Source: Chitinibacter bivalviorum
GTDB taxonomy: Bacteria; Pseudomonadota; Gammaproteobacteria; Burkholderiales; Chitinibacteraceae
Direction: 5' to 3'
Assembly (NCBI RefSeq): GCF_013403565.1
Contig: NZ_CP058627.1
Location: forward strand, 2,046,001-2,110,000
DNA length: 64,000 nucleotides
The first letter of the stretch is position 1; each line of letters starts with the position of its first letter. The notes beneath the pieces are model-generated. The model had not been told where the DNA came from, did not search any database, and saw only the letters and a list, made by a program, of their open reading frames with translations. The position numbers were made by a program, and so were the translations under genes. This document shows, piece by piece, positions 63,790 through 64,000 of this stretch.

Positions 63790-64000
63790 TTATCTAGGTA
63801 ATTTGAAAAAAGCCGAGGCCTGTTTCAGCTCGCCAGCCACATGCGCCACCGAGTGCGATGACGAGACCACTTGGGCTGCAATGGCCGTATTTTCTTCGGC
63901 CGCCTGGGCAATTTGTTCTACACGCCGTGCCAATTCAGCACTGGCGACTTTTTGCTCAGCCAGCGCATTCGCAATGTCATCGACCGAATGCCCCACCACT
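63790..64000 (-). CDS. Methyl-accepting chemotaxis protein, C-terminal end (truncated by window edge)
   Basis: Only the last 69 or so residues are in the window. They have the chemoreceptor C-terminal helix pattern (VGHSVDDIANALAEQKVASA, then IAQAAEENTAIAAQVVSSSH) and end HVAGELKQASAFFKLPR, the characteristic receptor tail. The start and sensor lie outside. It is convergent with the PilZ gene, and both probably serve motility. Confidence 0.8.
   Translation of the reverse strand, partial: VVGHSVDDIANALAEQKVASAELARRVEQIAQAAEENTAIAAQVVSSSHSVAHVAGELKQASAFFKLPR

Overview
The window is a chromosomal segment from a betaproteobacterium, most likely of the Neisseriales (Chitinibacter/Deefgea-like). 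That is an inference from three things: the 16S/23S operon type with tRNA-Ile and tRNA-Ala in the spacer, betaproteobacterial housekeeping gene sets (rpmF-plsX-fabH-fabD-fabG-acpP-fabF, panBC, pabBC, pyrB-pyrC', pcnB-folK), and a chitin-degrading lifestyle (two GH19 chitinases with chitin-binding domains). There is no sign of a prophage, CRISPR array, transposase gene or plasmid functions.

Layout. 1-1.7 kb: end of a heptosyltransferase gene and aroA. 2.0-8.8 kb: a Lys/Ala/Ser/Thr-rich secreted protein, two tandem secreted GH19 chitinases with similar promoters, and a chemoreceptor. 8.9-17.8 kb (mostly minus strand): a two-domain GH3 N-acetylglucosaminidase, isochorismatase-like hydrolase, gltX, mltF, an ankyrin protein, a small secreted protein, pabC and pabB. 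17.9-21 kb: lipocalin and a DUF1631 protein, convergent. 21.2-28.4 kb: fatty-acid synthesis cluster fabF-acpP-fabG-(lipoprotein)-fabD-fabH-plsX-rpmF-yceD. 28.4-34 kb: maf, an RsmI-like methyltransferase, a GyrI-like protein, PAP2 phosphatase, dinB, a periplasmic binding protein and a conserved hypothetical. 34.1-38.4 kb: panC, a transglutaminase-like gene, panB, folK, pcnB. 38.7-44 kb: PhzF-like isomerase, a large HELGH metalloprotease lipoprotein, D-Ala-D-Ala carboxypeptidase. 44.1-50.1 kb: erythromycin-esterase-like lipoprotein, cold-shock/DUF1294 protein, pyrC' and pyrB, ruvX, yqgE. 50.3-54.5 kb: a GntR-ABC transporter operon and a photolyase. 54.7-60.5 kb: a complete rRNA operon on the minus strand with promoter, boxA sites and processing stems. 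60.7-64 kb: rep helicase, a PilZ protein and the 3' end of another chemoreceptor.

The most unusual signal is not a gene. It is a dispersed family of exactly 49-bp imperfect palindromes that begin GGGTAT (or AGGTAT) and end ATACCC. I count twelve good copies and three weaker ones, nearly all in intergenic gaps or across gene ends. Stop codons, and in one case a start codon, lie inside or at the edge of several copies. The length is constant and the half-sites share a second conserved block, but there is no T-tract, so these are neither ordinary terminators nor random hairpins. I do not recognise the family. Three longer MITE-like inverted-repeat elements (38.7, 46.5 and 49.5 kb) are a second layer of non-coding repeats; two of them share a core and supply the stop codon of the adjacent gene.

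How the genes work together: the chitinases, the GH3 hexosaminidase and nearby chemoreceptors fit chitin sensing and degradation. The rest is mainly cell-envelope, fatty-acid, folate, pantothenate and pyrimidine metabolism. Start codons were chosen from ribosome-binding sites and family N-termini and often differ from the longest reading frame. Family assignments rest on motif recognition, without database searches.
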